Origin: Betaproteobacteria bacterium
GTDB taxonomy: Bacteria; Pseudomonadota; Gammaproteobacteria; Burkholderiales; Ga0077523
DNA length: 64,000 nt
Direction: 5' to 3'
NCBI GenBank assembly: GCA_016713305.1
Contig: JADJPK010000008.1
Location: forward strand, 124,001 to 188,000
Below, piece after piece: positions 40,983-50,539 of the stretch; the stretch's first letter is position 1; every line of letters begins with the position of its first letter. The translations under genes were made by a program, and so were the position numbers. The notes under the pieces are model-generated. The model did no database searches. It saw only the letters and a list, made by a program, of their open reading frames with translations, and was not told the DNA's origin.

Positions 40983-41996
40983 GTGACCATCGAACCGAAC
41001 CCGTCCGCGGACCTCGTCCGCAACACAGAGCGCGGTCTTTACTGCGCAGCCGGGGACTTCCACATCGACCCCTGGCGCCCCGTGACGCGCGCCGTCATCA
41101 CCCACGCGCACGGCGACCATGCGCGCCGCGGACACGGCCGCTATCTCGCAACCCGGGCGTCCGACGCCGTGCTCCGCGCGCGGCTCGGCGATATCTCGCT
41201 CGACGTGCTGGACTACGGCGAACCGATCGACATCGGCGGTGTGCGGGTTTCGCTGCATCCCGCAGGCCACGTGCTGGGCTCGGCGCAGGTCCGCATCGAG
41301 CATCGGGGCGAGGTGTGGGTGGTATCGGGGGACTACAAGGTGGAGAGCGATCCCACCTGCGCGGTTTTCGAACCGGTGCGCGCCCACACCTTCGTGACGG
41401 AGTCCACGTTCGGTCTGCCGGTCTATCGCTGGCATCGCGCTTCGCGCGTGTTCGCCGAGATCGACGCCTGGTGGTCGGCGAATGCCGCCGCGGGCCGGAC
41501 GAGCGTGCTCTTCGCGTACGCCTTCGGCAAGGCGCAGCGTCTGCTGGCGGGGGTGGATGCGTCCATCGGGCCCATCGTCTGTCACGGCGCGGTCGAAGCG
41601 CTGAATGCCGCCTACCGGGCAAGCGGCGTTTCCCTGCCTGCGACGGCCCGGGTCACGGACCCGGTGGCGATGGATCGCGCGTTGGTGCTTGCTCCGCCCT
41701 CGGCCCGGGGCACGCCCTGGCTGCGCCGGTTCGGGGAGTACAGCGATGGTTTCGCATCTGGCTGGATGCGATTGCGCGGTGCGCGAAGGCGGCAATCGCT
41801 CGATCGCGGATTCGTGCTGTCGGACCATGCCGACTGGCCCGGTCTGCAGATGGCGATCCGTGAAAGCGCAGCGCAGCGGGTCATCGTCACCCACGGGTAT
41901 GTCGCCCCGATGGTGCGCTGGCTGAACGAGCAGGGTCTGCAGGCGAACGCCTTCGCCACGGAGTTCGGCGACGAGGCTGCGGAGGCAGAGTCGTGA
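40983..41996 (+). CDS. Ligase-associated DNA exonuclease (metallo-beta-lactamase fold)
   Basis: The 337-residue enzyme has an MBL/beta-CASP-type core with the zinc motif ITHAHGDHARRGHG, LHPAGHVLGSAQVRIEH, VSGDYKVESDPTC, FVTESTFGLPVYRW and the late HADWPGL and VTHGY motifs. This arrangement is that of the mRNA 3'-processing-factor-like exonuclease always found next to a particular ATP-dependent DNA ligase and DEXH helicase. It starts with GTG 40983 and overlaps the ligase gene by 4 bp, so it is translationally coupled. It probably trims DNA ends for repair ligation. Confidence 0.93.
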   Translation: MTIEPNPSADLVRNTERGLYCAAGDFHIDPWRPVTRAVITHAHGDHARRGHGRYLATRASDAVLRARLGDISLDVLDYGEPIDIGGVRVSLHPAGHVLGSAQVRIEHRGEVWVVSGDYKVESDPTCAVFEPVRAHTFVTESTFGLPVYRWHRASRVFAEIDAWWSANAAAGRTSVLFAYAFGKAQRLLAGVDASIGPIVCHGAVEALNAAYRASGVSLPATARVTDPVAMDRALVLAPPSARGTPWLRRFGEYSDGFASGWMRLRGARRRQSLDRGFVLSDHADWPGLQMAIRESAAQRVIVTHGYVAPMVRWLNEQGLQANAFATEFGDEAAEAES

Positions 41997-43603
41997 AACG
42001 CTTCGCTGCGCTCTACGCGCGTCTCGATGCCACCACGTCGACGCTGGCCAAGGTCGATGCCCTCAGCGATTACTTCGCCGAAGCCAGTGACGAGGACGCC
42101 GCCTGGGCCGTGTTCTTCCTCGCGGGCGAGAAGCCCCGGCAGGTCATCCCCACGAAGACGCTGCGAAGTCTCACGTTGCAGGCGGCAGGCATTCCGGACT
42201 GGTTGTTCGAGGAGTGCTACCAGGCGGTGGGTGATCTCGCCGAGACCATCGCTCATCTGCTGCCTTCGCCGGGTGAGGGCAGCGATGCGTCCCTGTCGCA
42301 CTGGGTCAAGCAGCGCTTGCTGCCTCTACGCTCCTTGCGCGGTGCGGAACTCGAGGCCGCCGTGCTCGGCGCCTGGTCGGAACTGGATGAGCAAGGCCGT
42401 TTCGTGTGGAACAAGCTCGTCACCGGCGCCTTCCGTGTCGGTGTGTCGCGGTTGCTGGTGACCCGGGCGATCGCGATGGTGGCAGGGATCGAACCGTCGA
42501 TCGTGGCCGAGCGGCTGGCAGGGGATTGGCAACCGTCGGCGGAACAGTATCGCCGGTTGATCGAAGGGCAGGGACGGGACGGACGCGGCGGTCGCCCCTA
42601 TCCGTTCTTTCTCGCCCACCCGCTCGCAGGCACGCCGGACTCGCTCGGCCCCATCGAGCATTGGCACACGGAGTGGAAGTGGGATGGCATCCGGGCGCAG
42701 CTCGTGTGCCGCGGCGGGAGAGTGTGTCTCTGGTCGCGGGGCGACGAACTCATCACGGAACGCTTTCCGGAAATCGCGGACCTTGGCGAAACGCTTCCCG
42801 ACGGAACCGTGCTCGATGGCGAACTCCTGGCGTGGCGTGACGGCGCCCCGCTGCCCTTTGCCACCCTGCAGATGCGCATCGGCCGAAAGAAGCTCACCGC
42901 GCGCGTGCTTGCCGATGCGCCGGTCGCACTGATCGCCTTCGATGTGCTGGAGCTGGAACAGGAGGACATCCGTGCCCGGCCTCTGCACGAGCGGCGAGTG
43001 CGCCTGGAACGGCTCGTCGCAGATCTCGACGACCCGCAGCTCGTCCTGTCGCCCGCCGTGAATGCGGCCGACTGGGGCGAGGCAGCGGGTCTGCGCAGCG
43101 GGTCGCGCGATCGTGGAGTGGAAGGTCTCATGCTCAAGCGCCGGGACTCGTCCTACGGCGCGGGCCGCGTGAAGCTGGGGCCCGGCGGCGAATGGTGGAA
43201 GTGGAAGATCGATCCCTACAGCGTCGATGCGGTGCTGGTGTACGCGCAACGCGGCCATGGCAGGCGCGCGAGTCTGTACACGGACTACACGTTCGCGGTG
43301 TGGCGTGGCGACGAACTTGTGCCCTTCGCCAAGGCCTATTCCGGTCTCACCGATGCGGAGATCCGGGAGGTCGACGCCTTCATAGGCCGCAATACCGTGG
43401 AACGCTTCGGTCCGGTGCGGACTGTCACGCCATCGCTCGTGATGGAGATCGGTTTCGAAGGCATCGGTCCTTCCCCGCGCCACAAGAGCGGGGTGGCCGT
43501 GCGCTTCCCGCGCATATTGCGGATCCGAAGCGACAAGACGCCCGCGGACGCCGACCGCCTCGAAGCGTTGCATGCACTCATCGATGAGCGGACGGCGAAA
43601 TAA
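41993..43603 (+). CDS. ATP-dependent DNA ligase (repair-associated)
   Basis: The 536-residue ligase has an N-terminal DNA-binding domain (about 1-200), the nucleotidyltransferase core with the AMP-lysine motif EWKWDGIRAQ (residues near 222-231), RFPEIADLGETLPDGTVLDGELLAW (motif III region), EGLMLKRRDSSYGAGR (motif IV) and WWKWKIDPYSVDAVLVYAQ (motif V). A C-terminal OB fold carries FVPF-like contacts. GTG 41993 overlaps the exonuclease stop. It belongs to the conserved exonuclease-ligase-helicase set thought to act in DNA damage repair, independent of the essential NAD+-dependent ligase. Confidence 0.94.
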   Translation: MKRFAALYARLDATTSTLAKVDALSDYFAEASDEDAAWAVFFLAGEKPRQVIPTKTLRSLTLQAAGIPDWLFEECYQAVGDLAETIAHLLPSPGEGSDASLSHWVKQRLLPLRSLRGAELEAAVLGAWSELDEQGRFVWNKLVTGAFRVGVSRLLVTRAIAMVAGIEPSIVAERLAGDWQPSAEQYRRLIEGQGRDGRGGRPYPFFLAHPLAGTPDSLGPIEHWHTEWKWDGIRAQLVCRGGRVCLWSRGDELITERFPEIADLGETLPDGTVLDGELLAWRDGAPLPFATLQMRIGRKKLTARVLADAPVALIAFDVLELEQEDIRARPLHERRVRLERLVADLDDPQLVLSPAVNAADWGEAAGLRSGSRDRGVEGLMLKRRDSSYGAGRVKLGPGGEWWKWKIDPYSVDAVLVYAQRGHGRRASLYTDYTFAVWRGDELVPFAKAYSGLTDAEIREVDAFIGRNTVERFGPVRTVTPSLVMEIGFEGIGPSPRHKSGVAVRFPRILRIRSDKTPADADRLEALHALIDERTAK

Positions 43604-43624
43604 AAAGCCGCCTCGTCGGGCGGC
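43597..43624 (-). terminator. Rho-independent terminator oriented on the minus strand
   Basis: On the minus strand AGCCGCC-cgacga-GGCGGCT is followed directly by TTTTATTT, a textbook intrinsic terminator. On the plus strand the same hairpin has no T run. It lies right after the ligase stop, and no minus-strand protein gene lies upstream of it, so it would end an antisense or small RNA transcript. Confidence 0.65.
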
Positions 43625-43938
43625 TCGGAAGGGAACAGCGGATCGTTGTTCTTGTGGTGTCGCGCGGGATGTGCCTACTCGGCCGCAGCACCCCGGGGCA
43701 GGTCTCGTCCCCCCGGCCTCCCCGCGTACCAGCGTGGATCGGTGCGCGAGAGGGCCGTGTGCGTTGCGAGGCGTCGCGTCCGGCTTGCATGGCCGGTGGG
43801 GTCTCCGTCGTCGACGCCTGCGCGCTACGTTTCAGCAAGGGCAGTGCCATGTGCTACTGCGCAGGACGTTCCATAGGAGAAGTGCATCGCCGCGTTCGCC
43901 CATACGGCCGATGCTGTAAAGGCCCTCGACGAAGAACC
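43625..43938. other. Intergenic region inside the repair operon; possible minus-strand small RNA
   Basis: A 314-bp stretch separates the ligase and helicase genes, which are usually close together. I see no convincing protein. On the minus strand a small hairpin GAACA...TGTTC (near 43634-43652) precedes the terminator at 43597-43624, as expected of a small RNA 3' end. No known RNA family is recognised. Confidence 0.4.
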
Positions 43939-46519
43939 ATGAATACCCGGGCGCGAAACAAGGAGTTGCCGGCGGTTCTTCGCGACGAAGTCGCGGATCT
44001 GTCCGAGCGCGTCGAGCGATGGTTCGCGCGCAAGGGCTGGAAGCCCTTTCCCTTCCAGCGCGAGGTGTGGGCTTCCATGCAAAGAGGCGAATCGGGGCTG
44101 CTGCACGCGACGACGGGCGCCGGAAAGACGTACGCGGTCTGGATCGGTGCGATGCTGCGCGCCGCCGGTGCGGTGTCGCACGCCACCGGTGTGAAGTCCG
44201 CCGGACGGACGCTGCGTGTGCTCTGGGTCACACCCATGCGCGCGCTGGCGTCCGATACGTCGCGATCGCTGGAGGTGGCACTTGCCGAACTCGGGACCGG
44301 CTGGACCGTCGGCGTTCGCACGGGCGACACGCCGTCGGCCGAACGCGTGAAGCAAGTGCGAAGCATGCCCAGTGCCCTGGTCACGACACCCGAGAGCCTC
44401 ACGCTGCTGCTCACGCGCGCCGACGCGCGGGAGCGTCTGTCCGGCGTCGAGGCGGTCATCGTGGACGAATGGCACGAACTCATGGGCAACAAGCGAGGGG
44501 TGCAGACGCAGCTCGCGCTTGCCCGGTTGCGCTCCTGGAATCCGGCGATGATTCAGTGGGGGCTGTCCGCCACGCTCGGCAACCTCGATCAGGCGATGGA
44601 AGTGCTGCTGGGTCTGGGCCGTGGAGGACAGCTGGTACAGGGCAAGCTCGCCAAGCGCCTCATCGTCGACACGCTGGTGCCTGCGGCCATGGAGCGGTTT
44701 CCCTGGGCAGGTCATCTGGGCATACCGCAGCTTCCCGATGTGGTGCGCGAAATCGACAGTGCGTCGACAACGCTGCTCTTCACCAACACGCGCTCGCAGT
44801 GCGAGCAGTGGTATCAGGCACTGCTGGAGGCAAGGGCCGACTGGGCCGGACTCATCGCACTGCATCACGGCTCGCTCGACCAGAACCTGAGGGACTGGGT
44901 GGAGCAGGGGCTCAAGGCCGGCACGCTCAAGGCCTGCGTGTGCACCTCCAGCCTTGACCTGGGCGTGGATTTCCTGCCCGTGGAGCGTGTGCTGCAGCTG
45001 GGCAGCCCCAAAGGGAGTGGCCCGTCTGATGCAGCGTGCGGGCCGGTCCGGACATGCGCCGGGCCGAGCCTCGCGCGTGACGTGCGTGCCCACGCACGCG
45101 TTCGAACTGGTGGAAGCCGCTGCTGCCCGCCGCGCCATCGCCGAAGGGAGGATCGAGTCGCGAGAGATTCCCGACAAGCCATTCGACGTGCTCGTTCAGC
45201 ACCTGGTCAACATGGCGTTGGGCGAAGGCTTCCGCGAGGAGGAGTTGCTGGCCGAGGTCCGCACCACGCACGCCTACCGCGATCTGTCGGACGCCGAATG
45301 GCGGTGGGCCTTCGAGTTCGCGACCCATGGCGGCTCGTCGCTTCGCGCCTATCCCGAGTACCGGAAGGTGAGCCGCGCCGACGACGGACGATGCATCGTG
45401 GAAGACCCGGCGATCGCGCGGCGGCATCGCATGTCCGTGGGCACCATCATGAGCGACGCCGCGGTGCAGATCCGCTGGATGTCCGGAGGCCGGATCGGCC
45501 AGGTGGAGGAATCCTTCATCGGCATGCTGGAGCGTGGAGACTGCTTCTGGTTCGCGGGACGCACGCTGGAACTGGTGCGCGTGCACGAGATGACGGCCTA
45601 CGTGCGCAAGGCCCCGCCGGGGAAAGGAGCGGTGCCGCGGTGGAACGGCGCCAAGATGCCGCTCTCGTCGGAACTGGCGGCAGCGGTGGTGCAACTCGTC
45701 GACGAGGCAAGGTCGGGATGCTTCGACGATCCCGAGCTTGCTGCCCTCGTCCCGCTGTTCGACATCCAGCGGCGGTGGTCCAGGATACCCGCGCGCGACG
45801 AGCTTCTCGTCGAGACCATGCGCACGCGCGAAGGCCATCACCTGTTCTGCTTCCCGTTCGCCGGCCGGCAGGTGCACGTGGGCTTGTCCAGCCTGTGCGC
45901 GTGGCGCATCGGACGTGTGCAGCCTGCGAGCTTCTCGCTCAGCGTGAACGACTACGGATTCGAGTTGATGTCCCCCGTGCCGCTGGACTGGGAAGGTGCC
46001 ATCGCCTCGGGTCTCTTCTCGCCGGACTCGCTGGAGGACGACATCGTCGCGAGCCTGAATGCAAGCCAGCTCGCACGCGGGCGCTTCCGCGAGATCGCCC
46101 GGGTGGCGGGTCTCGTGTTCCAGGGATACCCCGGCCAGACCAGGAGCACGCGCCAGCTGCAGGCATCGAGCGAGCTCTTCTACGAAGTGTTCCGCAAGCA
46201 CGATCCGGAGAATCTGCTGCTCGAGCAGGCAGGCCGCGAGGTCCTCGTGCGCGAGCTGGAATTCACTCGCCTGGCCGCGACGCTGCGCGCCATGGAAGGC
46301 CGTCGGACGGTGCTGACGCATCCGCCGAGACCGACGCCGTTCTCGTTTCCCCTGATGGTGGGCCGCATTCGCGAAAAACTCTCCACCGAAAAGCTGGAAG
46401 ACCGCATCCGCCGCATGCTGGCGGACCTGGATCGGGCCGCGGATGGCGAGGAAAAGGGAAGATCGCGGACCGGCCCTGCCGCAACGTCGGTCCCCCGACG
46501 CGCGGACCGGCAAGCCTGA
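43939..46519 (+). CDS. Ligase-associated Lhr-like DEXH helicase, interrupted by a one-base frameshift
   Basis: ATG 43939 opens MNTRARNKELP. The first part (to 45015) carries the helicase core: Walker A LLHATTGAGKTYAVW, TPMRALASD, TTPESL, DEXH motif VIVDEWHEL, WGLSATLGN, LLFTNTRSQCEQWY and LDLGVDFLPVERVLQLGSPKG. The second part (45017-46519) resumes in the +1 frame with VARLMQRAGRSGHAPG (motif VI), then the winged-helix/Lhr C-terminal region to GRIREKLSTEKLEDRIRRML. Dropping the A at 45016 gives an intact protein of about 859 residues, normal for the family. Either this is an assembly error or the gene is inactivated between motifs V and VI. Confidence 0.88.
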
Positions 46520-46638
46520 GGAGACCGTCTACCGGAAGGGACCGATGGACACCCGCGGTCGCGACGGTGTTTCGGCGAACGGATGGCGTGAAGCGCCGGG
46601 TGAACGCGTGGTGAACCTGCGCATTGACCGGATCGTCC

Positions 46639-47439
46639 CTAGAACGACCAGCCGTAGCCCAGATATGCAATCGCCTGAACGGACGTTTCCACGATGGGAC
46701 TGTCCGCCGCGCCCCCGCCGAGGCGGCTGCCGATCGCGCCGAACAGCAGCGAGCCGCGTTCCGTGAGCGAATAGGAGCCGTTCACGCCGAACTGCACACT
46801 GGTCGAGCTTCGCGCTTCGAACACCGGCCGGCCTGGCCTGGCCTCCGCGGGCTGCACACCGAAGTAGTAGTCGTTGGAGCGCCGGTCGAACCACTGCAGG
46901 CCCAGGAGGCCGTTCAATCGGAACGGGCCCCGGGCGGCGAGCGCCTTCACGTACTGGAGCTGTGCCGTGTGTCCGCCCGAGGCTCCGCCCAGATCCCGGT
47001 AGACCGAAGCCGTGAACACGCCTGCCGCCGTCCGCCACTGCACGACCGGACCGCCGTCGAACGAGAAATCGCGCCCCTGCATGCCCGCCACGCGGGTCCC
47101 GTCCTCGGGATCCCAGCCGAAGCGCGGTTCCACCGCCAGGCCGATGCGAACCGACTTGTCGTCCGCGTCCCACAGCCACGCGCCGCCCTGCAGCGCGTTC
47201 CAGTACAGACGGTCGCGCCACGTCAGCCGCACCACCGGCAGCACCATGGCACGGTAGTCGTTGGCACCGGAGAAGACCGGCAGGAAGCCGGCCCCGGCTC
47301 CGATGAGGTTGAAGCTGCGCGACACCGGAATGGCCGTCACGTCCTGCCTGAGCGGCGTTTGCGCATGCGCTGCGACGCTGCCCGCCACGAGGGAGAAGAG
47401 GAGAACGAAGCGTTGCAGTCTGGCGGGGAGGACGCACAT
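46639..47439 (-). CDS. MipA/OmpV family outer-membrane protein
   Basis: AGGAG lies 9 bases before ATG 47439. The 266-residue protein has a signal peptide (AGSVAAHAQ) and then repeated amphipathic strands ending in the aromatic terminus AYLGYGWSF expected of outer-membrane beta barrels. Landmarks of MipA/OmpV are GAGAGFLPVFSGANDYRAMVLPVVRLTWRDRLYWN, RIGLAVEPRFGWD and FDRRSNDYYFGVQPAEA. Members include scaffold and porin-like proteins; the function here is unknown. It is downstream of ald with a gap of about 100 bp on the same strand. Confidence 0.88.
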   Translation of the reverse strand: MCVLPARLQRFVLLFSLVAGSVAAHAQTPLRQDVTAIPVSRSFNLIGAGAGFLPVFSGANDYRAMVLPVVRLTWRDRLYWNALQGGAWLWDADDKSVRIGLAVEPRFGWDPEDGTRVAGMQGRDFSFDGGPVVQWRTAAGVFTASVYRDLGGASGGHTAQLQYVKALAARGPFRLNGLLGLQWFDRRSNDYYFGVQPAEARPGRPVFEARSSTSVQFGVNGSYSLTERGSLLFGAIGSRLGGGAADSPIVETSVQAIAYLGYGWSF

Positions 47440-47537
47440 GCGCGAGTGCTCCTGAGGATTCGACAGCGCGATGGACCGCCAGCCTGCGAATGCGTTCCCG
47501 AGCCTCTCTGACGGGCGCTGGACCAGCCGCCGGCCGG

Positions 47538-48650
47538 TCAGCGCAGGGCGTCCTCCGGTGGAACGTAAGGCACGCCCAGGTCGTCCGCGAGTGGCGCGTA
47601 GGTGATGGACCCGTTCCAGACCTGCAGCCCCTGGCGAAGGCCCGTATCGCGCCGCAGCGCTTCCTGCCAACCCAGATCCGCAAGCGCTGTCGCATAGGGC
47701 AGCGTCGCCTGCGTGAGCCCGAGCGTGGAGGTTCTGGCGACGGCCCCGGGCATGTTCGGCACGCAGTAGTGCAGCACACCTTCTTCCACGTAGATCGGGT
47801 CGCCATGGGAGGTGGGGCGAGAGGTCTCCGCGCAACCGCCTTGATCGATGCCCACGTCCACGAATACGGAACCGGGCCGCATCCGGCGCAGCATCGCCCG
47901 GGTCACGAGCTTCGGCGCGTGGCGTCCGCGTACCAGCACCGCGCCGATCACCAGATCGGATGCGGCCACGTGATGGGCAACGGCCTCGGGTTCCGAGTAG
48001 CAGGTCTTCAGCCGGGCGCCGAAGATGTCGTCCAGTTCGCGCAGCCTGCGCAGGTTCACGTCCAGCACCGTCACATCGGCGCCGAACCCCACGGCCGTAC
48101 GGGCCGCCTGTGTGCCCACCGTGCCGCCGCCTATCACCGTCACTTTCGCCGGAGGCACACCGGGCACTCCGGGAATCAGCACGCCGCTGCCTCCCTGCGG
48201 AAGCATCAGGGCCCAGGCGCCCGTCTGGATGGCCAGTCGGCCGGCGACCTCGGACATGGGCACCAGCAGGGGCAGATCGCCGCGTTCGTCCGTGACGGTT
48301 TCGTAGGCGATGCCGATGGCGCCCACCCGGGTCATCGTCTCGACGACATCGGGACACGTCACCAGATGCAGATAGGTGAACAGCACCTGGTCGTAGCGGA
48401 TGAACTGGAGTTCCGCCGGCTGCGGTTCCTTCACTTTCAGCACCAGGTCGGCGTCCCAGGCGTCGGCGGCGGCCGGGACGATGCGGGCGCCCACGGCCTC
48501 GTACGCGGCGTCGGCGAAGCCGGTCCGCAGGCCTGCGCCTTCCTCCACCACCACGTCATGGCCGGTCCTGGCGAGCGCGGCGGCACCTGCCGGCGTGAGG
48601 CCCACGCGGTATTCGTGGTTCTTCGTTTCCTTTGGAACGCCGACGCGCAT
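47538..48650 (-). CDS. ald: Alanine dehydrogenase
   Basis: GGAG precedes ATG 48650, which begins MRVGVPKETKNHEYRVGLTP. The 370-residue NAD-dependent enzyme interconverts L-alanine with pyruvate and ammonium. It shows VLKVKEPQPAE (substrate Lys), LFTYLHLV (catalytic His), IAYETVTD, the Rossmann loop VIGGGTVGTQAAR, and DVGIDQGGCAETSRPTSHGDPIY with the catalytic Asp. The length is exact for the family. It may feed ammonium metabolism or allow growth on alanine. Confidence 0.95.
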   Translation of the reverse strand: MRVGVPKETKNHEYRVGLTPAGAAALARTGHDVVVEEGAGLRTGFADAAYEAVGARIVPAAADAWDADLVLKVKEPQPAELQFIRYDQVLFTYLHLVTCPDVVETMTRVGAIGIAYETVTDERGDLPLLVPMSEVAGRLAIQTGAWALMLPQGGSGVLIPGVPGVPPAKVTVIGGGTVGTQAARTAVGFGADVTVLDVNLRRLRELDDIFGARLKTCYSEPEAVAHHVAASDLVIGAVLVRGRHAPKLVTRAMLRRMRPGSVFVDVGIDQGGCAETSRPTSHGDPIYVEEGVLHYCVPNMPGAVARTSTLGLTQATLPYATALADLGWQEALRRDTGLRQGLQVWNGSITYAPLADDLGVPYVPPEDALR

Positions 48651-48714
48651 GGCGATCTCCGTAGAAGGGGGCAAGCGCGCAATGTAACCCGGCACGGCTT
48701 GCATCGGGGACGGT

Positions 48715-49559
48715 TCAGGGCAGCGGGGCGTCCTTGCCTCTGCGTTCCAGGGCCTGTTCCAGCGATCCGATCCTGCGGTCGATGTCCGCCACGAGGGACC
48801 GGATCACCTGCAGGTCCTGCAAGGCGGTGTCCCGCGTCGGCGCCAGCGCTTCGGCTTCGGCCGCTGCCACCTCGCGGTGACTTTCCTCCAGACTGTTGAT
48901 GACGACCGCCACGAACAGGTTCACCACCACGAAGGTTCCGAGCAGCACGAAGCTCACGAAATAGATCCAGTGCAGCGGCCCGAGCCGCATCGCCTCCTTC
49001 ATGATGTCGGTCCATGCTTCGAGCGTCGCAATCTGGAACAGCGTGAGCAGGGCGCGTCCCAGCGTGCCCCAATGAGCGGGGTCGTGTGCGCCATAGAGGT
49101 GGAATCCGGCCACGCCGTACACGTAGAACAGGATGCCCATGAGGGACAGCACGTGCCCCATCCCCGGGATGCAGCGCACGAGCGTTGCCACCATCAGCCG
49201 GAGTTTGGGCATGGCCGTGACAAGCCGGAGCACGCGCAGGATCCGGATGAGCCTGGCGACGGTGGCGAACTCCCCCGTGGCCGGGATGAGCGACAGGACG
49301 ATGATGCCGAAATCGAACAGGTTCCAGCCGCTGGAGAAGTAATCCTGGGGACGGGGCCAGGCGGCCGCGATCTTGAGCAGCGCCTCGGCGATGAAGATGC
49401 CCAGGATGGCCGTGTTGACGCGTGCAGCGCCGGACCGAAGTCCTCCGCGATATCCGGCTGGGTCTCGAGACCGATGATCACGGCGTTGAACACGATCACC
49501 AGCACGATGATGCGGTCGAACGCGCTGGAGGCGGTGAGGCGGCGGGCGTATTCGATCAT
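48715..49559 (-). CDS. Voltage-gated sodium channel homologue with one-base frameshift
   Basis: A NaChBac-type single-domain ion channel. The first 45 residues (MIEYARRLTASSAFDRIIVLVIVFNAVIIGLET..., S1) are in one frame, ending near 49425. The rest (VNTAILGIFIAEALLKI... to the end) is in another. One missing C at about 49421 would restore ...PALHRVNTAILG. S4 carries regularly spaced arginines (VARLIRILRVLRLV), the pore filter is LFQIATLEAWTDIMKEA (TLExW as in sodium channels), and S6 is FVVVNLFVAVVINSLEE. A C-terminal coiled coil (VIRSLVADIDRRIGSLEQALERR) matches the tetramerisation helix. The intact product would be about 280 residues. Confidence 0.85.
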
Positions 49560-49667
49560 CTGGTGCGCAGGGGCCTGGAAACCGAAACGCCGGACGGGAC
49601 GCCGGCGCTCGGAGCACTTGCAGGGCCGGACGCGGCGCGCGCCGCATCCCGCTGTCCGGAAAGGCGA

Positions 49668-50513
49668 TCAGCCGCCCGTGACTTCCTGGCGCTGCTCGCC
49701 CAATCCATCGATGCCCACGCGCATGACGTCGCCGGCCTTGAGGAACACCGCGCTGGGCTTCATGCCCATGCCCACGCCGGGAGGGGTGCCGGTGGTGATG
49801 ATGTCGCCGGGCTTCAACGTGCAGAGGAAGCTCACGTAGGCCACGAGCTGTCTCACGTTGAAGATCATCGTGTTCGTGTTGCCCGTCTGCATGCGCTTGC
49901 CGTTCACATCCAGCCACATGGCGAGATTCTGCGGATCGGCGATCTCGTCGCGCGTCACCAGCCAGGGGCCGACCGGGCCGAAGGTGTCGAAGCCCTTGCC
50001 CTTGTCCCACGTCTGGCCGCGCTCGAGCTGCCACTCGCGCTCGGAGACGTCGTTGCAGATCATGTAGCCGGCCACGTAGTTGAGCGCGTCGGCTTCGGAG
50101 ACGGCCTTGGCGGTCTTGCCGATCACGAAGGCGAGTTCCACTTCCCAGTCGCCCTTGACCGAACCCTTGGGCAGAACGACGGTGTCGTTGGGACCTGCGA
50201 TGCAGGATGTGGCCTTGTTGAACACCACGGGCTCCTTGGGAATCGGCATGTTCGATTCCTTGGCGTGGTCGGAATAGTTGAGGCCGATGGCGATGAACTT
50301 GCTGGCGCCCGCGACCGGCGCGCCGAAGCGCGGATTCCCCTCCACCTTCGGCAGCGTGTTGGGATCGATGGCCCGCAGCCTGGCCAGGCTGTCATCGCCC
50401 AGCACGCTGCCGTCGATGTCCTTGACGACGCCCGACAGGTCGCGGATCGCGCCACTGGCGTCGATCAGCCCCGGCTTCTCGCTCCCCGCTTCACCGTAGC
50501 GAACAAGTTTCAT
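49668..50513 (-). CDS. Fumarylacetoacetate hydrolase family protein (2,4-diketo-3-deoxy acid hydrolase-like)
   Basis: The 281-residue enzyme of the FAH family has the N-terminal MKLVRYGEAGSEKPGLID, then IAIGLNYSDHAKESNMPIPKEPVVFNKATSCIAGPNDTVVLP, the metal site E-x-E in GDWEVELAFVIG, and NDVSEREWQLERGQTWDKGKGFDTFGPVGPWLVT and ITTGTPPGVGMGMKP. This subgroup includes 2,4-diketo-3-deoxy-L-fuconate/rhamnonate hydrolases that yield pyruvate plus lactate or glycolate. It lies 26 bp downstream of the SDR gene, supporting a sugar-acid route of oxidation then hydrolysis. Confidence 0.9.
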   Translation of the reverse strand: MKLVRYGEAGSEKPGLIDASGAIRDLSGVVKDIDGSVLGDDSLARLRAIDPNTLPKVEGNPRFGAPVAGASKFIAIGLNYSDHAKESNMPIPKEPVVFNKATSCIAGPNDTVVLPKGSVKGDWEVELAFVIGKTAKAVSEADALNYVAGYMICNDVSEREWQLERGQTWDKGKGFDTFGPVGPWLVTRDEIADPQNLAMWLDVNGKRMQTGNTNTMIFNVRQLVAYVSFLCTLKPGDIITTGTPPGVGMGMKPSAVFLKAGDVMRVGIDGLGEQRQEVTGG

Positions 50514-50539
50514 GTGTACTCCTCCCTCGAAAAGACTGG

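Noticed and set aside
45005..45020. Programmed ribosomal frameshift in the helicase gene
   Set aside because: CCCAAAGGG is not in the frame needed for a -1 slippery heptamer, and the required shift is +1. An indel is simpler.
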